NCBI GenBank assembly: GCA_003538615.1
Contig: DPRT01000211.1
Location: 609 to 8,415 of the forward strand
Length of the DNA: 7,807 nucleotides
From: Holophagaceae bacterium
GTDB taxonomy: Bacteria; Acidobacteriota; Holophagae; Holophagales; Holophagaceae
Reading direction: 5' to 3'
A program made the translations under genes and the position numbers. Shown here in pieces: positions 6,071 through 7,807 of this stretch (the first letter of the stretch is position 1; each line of letters opens with the position of its first letter). The notes below the pieces were generated by a model. It did no database searches. It was given only the letters and a program-made list of their open reading frames with translations, and had not been told where the DNA came from.

Positions 6071-6083
6071 CCATGGAGCTTTC

Positions 6084-6638
6084 ATGAAACTCCGCACCAT
6101 CGCATTGGTCGCCGCCGCCCTGGCCGCCCCCGCCCTCTCCGCCCAGGAAGGCCCCCGGTTCGGCCTGCAGGCCGGCCTCAACCTTCCCCAGGCCGACCTC
6201 AAGGACGCCGTGGACAGCAAGGTGGGCCTGAACATCGGCGCCCACCTGGCCCTGGATCTCCGGGGCGGCCACATGCTCCGTCCCCGAGTGGACTACACCT
6301 GGTTCCCCGAGTACACCCTGAGCGATTTCGGAGGCTCGGCCAGCGTCAAGTTCTCCAGCCTCGCCCTTGGCGCCGACTACCTCTACTTCGTGGCCGGGAA
6401 ACCCGAGGGCCTCTACTTCACGGGCGGCCTCGGCCTCATCCAGTGGAAGGCCGAATCCAGCGCCTCCTTCCTAGGCACCAGCGTTTCAAACAGTGAAACC
6501 ACCACCAAGCTGGGGCTGGCCATCGGCGCCGGCTACCAGTTCAACCAGACTGTCGGCGCGGAAGTCCGCTACCAGACCAGCAAGGCCTGGGAAGGCACCC
6601 TGGACACGATCCAGGTCGGCGTGACGTTCAAGTTCTAA
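6084..6638 (+). CDS. Small outer-membrane beta-barrel protein (paralogue 1)
   Basis: A 184-residue predicted outer-membrane protein of unknown function, in the general class of 8-stranded OmpA/OmpW-like barrels. Residues 1-20 are a signal peptide ([20 protein letters not shown], cleavage before Gln21). The mature part alternates polar and hydrophobic residues in probable strands: [86 protein letters not shown] and [11 protein letters not shown]. It ends in Phe, as expected for BAM recognition. The start at 6084 has GGAG 5 nt upstream; the upstream ATG at 6073 is in another frame. It is related along its whole length to the gene at 7260, sharing PEGLY, VDSK, LGAD.LYF and QVGVT. It sits between trmD and rplS with its own terminator, so it is probably transcribed alone. 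Ligand or pore activity cannot be told. Confidence 0.85.
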   Translation: MKLRTIALVAAALAAPALSAQEGPRFGLQAGLNLPQADLKDAVDSKVGLNIGAHLALDLRGGHMLRPRVDYTWFPEYTLSDFGGSASVKFSSLALGADYLYFVAGKPEGLYFTGGLGLIQWKAESSASFLGTSVSNSETTTKLGLAIGAGYQFNQTVGAEVRYQTSKAWEGTLDTIQVGVTFKF

Positions 6639-6652
6639 GCTTCCATCAGGCC

Positions 6653-6688
6653 GGGAGGGGGCGTTCCTGGAACGTCCCCTTCCCTTTT
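6653..6688 (+). terminator. Intrinsic terminator after barrel paralogue 1
   Basis: GGGAGGGG (6653-6660) pairs with CCCCTTCCC (6676-6684), allowing a G-T pair. The inner stem CGTTC/GAACG closes a CTG loop, and TTTT (6685-6688) follows. A further pair, GGCCGG (6649-6654) with CCGGCC (6689-6694), could enclose the structure as an alternative fold. It begins 14 nt after the stop codon and overlaps the candidate rplS -35. Confidence 0.75.
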
Positions 6689-6707
6689 CCGGCCCTTCCG
6701 ATACACT
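6680..6707 (+). promoter_or_regulatory. Candidate rplS promoter
   Basis: TACACT (6702-6707, 4/6 to the -10 consensus) lies 16 nt after TTCCCT (6680-6685, 3/6 to the -35). This would start transcription near 6714, giving a leader of about 70 nt. The -35 overlaps the 3' arm of the preceding terminator, so termination and initiation are packed together. Confidence 0.4.
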
Positions 6708-6714
6708 GTTGGAC

Positions 6715-6728
6715 TCCCCGTCCGGGGA
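6715..6728 (+). promoter_or_regulatory. Hairpin at the 5' end of the rplS leader
   Basis: TCCCC (6715-6719) pairs with GGGGA (6724-6728) around the loop GTCC, right at the predicted transcript start. Ribosomal-protein leaders often carry such structures, and L19 leaders are known in other phyla, but I cannot match this one to a described family. It could simply stabilise the 5' end. Confidence 0.3.
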
Positions 6729-6784
6729 CTTTCGAGCCATGTCCGCCTGATCGAAGGCTTGGGACCGCTGGCCCAGGAGCCCAT

Positions 6785-7147
6785 ATGAGCCACATCATCG
6801 ATCAACTCGAAGCCAGCCTGCTTCGCTCGGACCTGCCCCGCATCCAGCCCGGCGACACCGTCAAGGTGCACGTCAAGGTGAAGGAAGGCGAAAAGGAGCG
6901 CATCCAGCTCTTCCAGGGCATCGTCATCGGCATCAAGGGCGGCGGCATGCGCACTTCCTTCACCGTCCGCAAGGTTGCGAGCGGCGTGGGCGTGGAGCGC
7001 ATCTTCCCCCTGAACAGCCCCACCATCGACAAGCTGGAAGTCGTGCGCCACGGCAAGGTCCGCCGCGCCAAGCTCTACTTCCTGCGCGAGAAGCTCGGCA
7101 AGGCCGGCCGCCTGAAAGAGCGCCGCACCGACAACAACGCCCAGTAA
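6785..7147 (+). CDS. rplS: 50S ribosomal protein L19
   Basis: L19 sits at the 30S-50S interface of the ribosome and contributes to an intersubunit bridge. The 120-residue product is of normal length and highly typical. It has an N-terminal helix ([15 protein letters not shown]), then [20 protein letters not shown] (19-38), [27 protein letters not shown] (39-65), [36 protein letters not shown] (67-102) and a basic tail. Every family hallmark is intact, including FQGIVI, TFTVRK-like [15 protein letters not shown] and [16 protein letters not shown] RRAKLYFLR. The ATG at 6785 has AGGAG 5 nt upstream. In many bacteria rplS directly follows trmD; here a barrel gene and a terminator lie between them, so it is probably expressed from its own promoter. 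A strong terminator follows. Confidence 0.98.
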   Translation: MSHIIDQLEASLLRSDLPRIQPGDTVKVHVKVKEGEKERIQLFQGIVIGIKGGGMRTSFTVRKVASGVGVERIFPLNSPTIDKLEVVRHGKVRRAKLYFLREKLGKAGRLKERRTDNNAQ

Positions 7148-7162
7148 TTTCCAAGTGCTAGT

Positions 7163-7197
7163 CCAGAAAGGCGCCCATTCGGGCGCCTTTCTGGTTT
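7163..7197 (+). terminator. Strong intrinsic terminator after rplS
   Basis: A perfect 14-bp stem: CCAGAAAGGCGCCC (7163-7176) pairs with GGGCGCCTTTCTGG (7181-7194) around the loop ATTC, followed by TTT (7195-7197). The T tract is short, but the stem itself carries A and T runs. It lies 15 nt after the rplS stop. The fold is symmetric, but no minus-strand gene converges on it. Confidence 0.85.
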
Positions 7198-7223
7198 GGA
7201 ACCATGGCACCGGACCGATGAGC

Positions 7224-7238
7224 GCCCCATGTTGGGGC
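7224..7238 (+). other. Short GC hairpin before barrel paralogue 2
   Basis: GCCCC (7224-7228) and GGGGC (7234-7238) form a 5-bp stem with the loop ATGTT. It lies 11 nt before the GGGAG Shine-Dalgarno of the gene at 7260. It resembles the hairpin before paralogue 1 in stem length and loop size but not in exact sequence. No convincing promoter is visible in the 62 nt between the rplS terminator and this gene. Confidence 0.28.
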
Positions 7239-7259
7239 CACCGTTTCCCGGGAGAATCC

Positions 7260-7790
7260 ATGAAACGACTGTCCCCCACCCTCGTGGCCAGCCTCGCTGG
7301 CGCCCTGTCCCTCCAGGCCGAGGCTCCCCGCTACGGTGTGCAGGGCCTGGTGAACATCCCCCTGGCCGACCTGAGGAATTACGTGGACAGCAAGCCTGGC
7401 CCGGGCATTGGCATCCACGGCACCTTCGACCTGGGCGACGGCCACATGGTGCGTCCCCGGCTGGACTACACCATCTACCCCGAAGCCGCCTTCGCCACGG
7501 TCAAGCAGACCGCCACCCTTGCCAGCCTCGGCGCCGACCACCTCTACTTCCTCACGGGCAGGCCCGAGGGGCTCTACATCACTGGAGGCCTCGCAGCCAT
7601 GCGATGGTCGTTCGAAACCAACACTGCGGGCCTCAAGGCGAGCGGCCACACCATCAAACTGGGCTTCGCCGCGGGAGTGGGCTACCAGTGGAATACCACC
7701 CTTGGCACCGAGGCCCGCATCGTCCACTCCTCCATCGCCAGCGACTTCCAGGCGGACGCCCTGCAGGTGGGGGTGACGGTCCGGTTTTAA
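7260..7790 (+). CDS. Small outer-membrane beta-barrel protein (paralogue 2)
   Basis: A 176-residue predicted outer-membrane barrel of unknown function. A signal peptide covers residues 1-20 (positive MKR, hydrophobic core, LQA before Glu21). Probable strands include PRYGVQGLVNIPL, GIGIHGTFDLG, HMVRPRLDYTIYP, ASLGADHLYFLTG, LYITGGLAAMRWSFE, IKLGFAAGVGYQWN, LGTEARIVHSS and ALQVGVTVRF, ending in Phe. It matches the gene at 6084 throughout: PR.G.Q...N.P.ADL...VDSK near the N-terminus, GHM.RPR.DYT..PE, LGAD.LYF..G.PEGLY.TGGL in the middle, and QVGVT at the end. It is shorter mainly in the loop corresponding to SASVKF and in the loop around 124-132 of paralogue 1. The start has GGGAG 5 nt upstream. 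It follows the rplS terminator, so it should have its own promoter, which I could not identify. It ends 17 nt before the window edge. Confidence 0.85.
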   Translation: MKRLSPTLVASLAGALSLQAEAPRYGVQGLVNIPLADLRNYVDSKPGPGIGIHGTFDLGDGHMVRPRLDYTIYPEAAFATVKQTATLASLGADHLYFLTGRPEGLYITGGLAAMRWSFETNTAGLKASGHTIKLGFAAGVGYQWNTTLGTEARIVHSSIASDFQADALQVGVTVRF

Positions 7791-7807
7791 TGTTCTCCGG
7801 GGGTTCC

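Noticed and set aside
1..7807. CRISPR arrays, tRNA/rRNA genes, insertion sequences, toxin-antitoxin or phage defence genes
   Set aside because: I looked for spaced direct repeats, cloverleaf sequences, transposase motifs and terminal inverted repeats on both strands and saw none.

Overview
The window comes from a high-GC, Gram-negative bacterial chromosome. The Gram-negative reading rests on a BamD-like outer-membrane lipoprotein and two small beta-barrel proteins with signal peptides and C-terminal phenylalanine. The gene set would suit Acidobacteriota, for example Holophagales such as Geothrix. That placement comes from general impression and is not shown by any marker here. Coding density is very high and third positions are strongly G/C, so many long antisense or out-of-frame ORFs are spurious.

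Layout. (1) Positions 1-435, minus strand: the N-terminal part of peptide chain release factor 2 (prfB), cut by the left edge. (2) Positions 536-5891, plus strand: seven tightly packed genes that look like one transcription unit. In order they are a monoacylglycerol-lipase-like alpha/beta hydrolase, a BamD-like TPR lipoprotein, a ThiE/TenI-like barrel protein, a small hypothetical protein, rlmN (23S rRNA/tRNA A2503/A37 methyltransferase), an ExoD-like membrane protein and trmD (tRNA m1G37 methyltransferase). Two junctions are 4-nt ATGA overlaps; the other gaps are 2 to 77 nt. (3) Positions 5892-6083: an unusually AT-rich intergenic region with terminator-like hairpins, a T8 run and a 7-bp inverted repeat. 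(4) Positions 6084-7790, plus strand: rplS (ribosomal protein L19) bracketed by two clearly paralogous outer-membrane beta-barrel genes. Strong intrinsic terminator structures follow the first barrel gene and rplS, so these three genes are probably separate transcripts.

Functionally, most genes serve translation (RF2, RlmN, TrmD, L19) or the cell envelope (BamD-like, ExoD-like, two barrel proteins). The common trmD-rplS adjacency is broken here by one barrel gene. I found no CRISPR array, tRNA, rRNA, insertion sequence, phage gene or defence system. This is mostly an ordinary housekeeping region. The most distinctive points are the duplicated barrel genes around rplS, altered residues in the TrmD SAM-binding loops, and a ThiE/TenI-like gene placed away from any thiamine gene.
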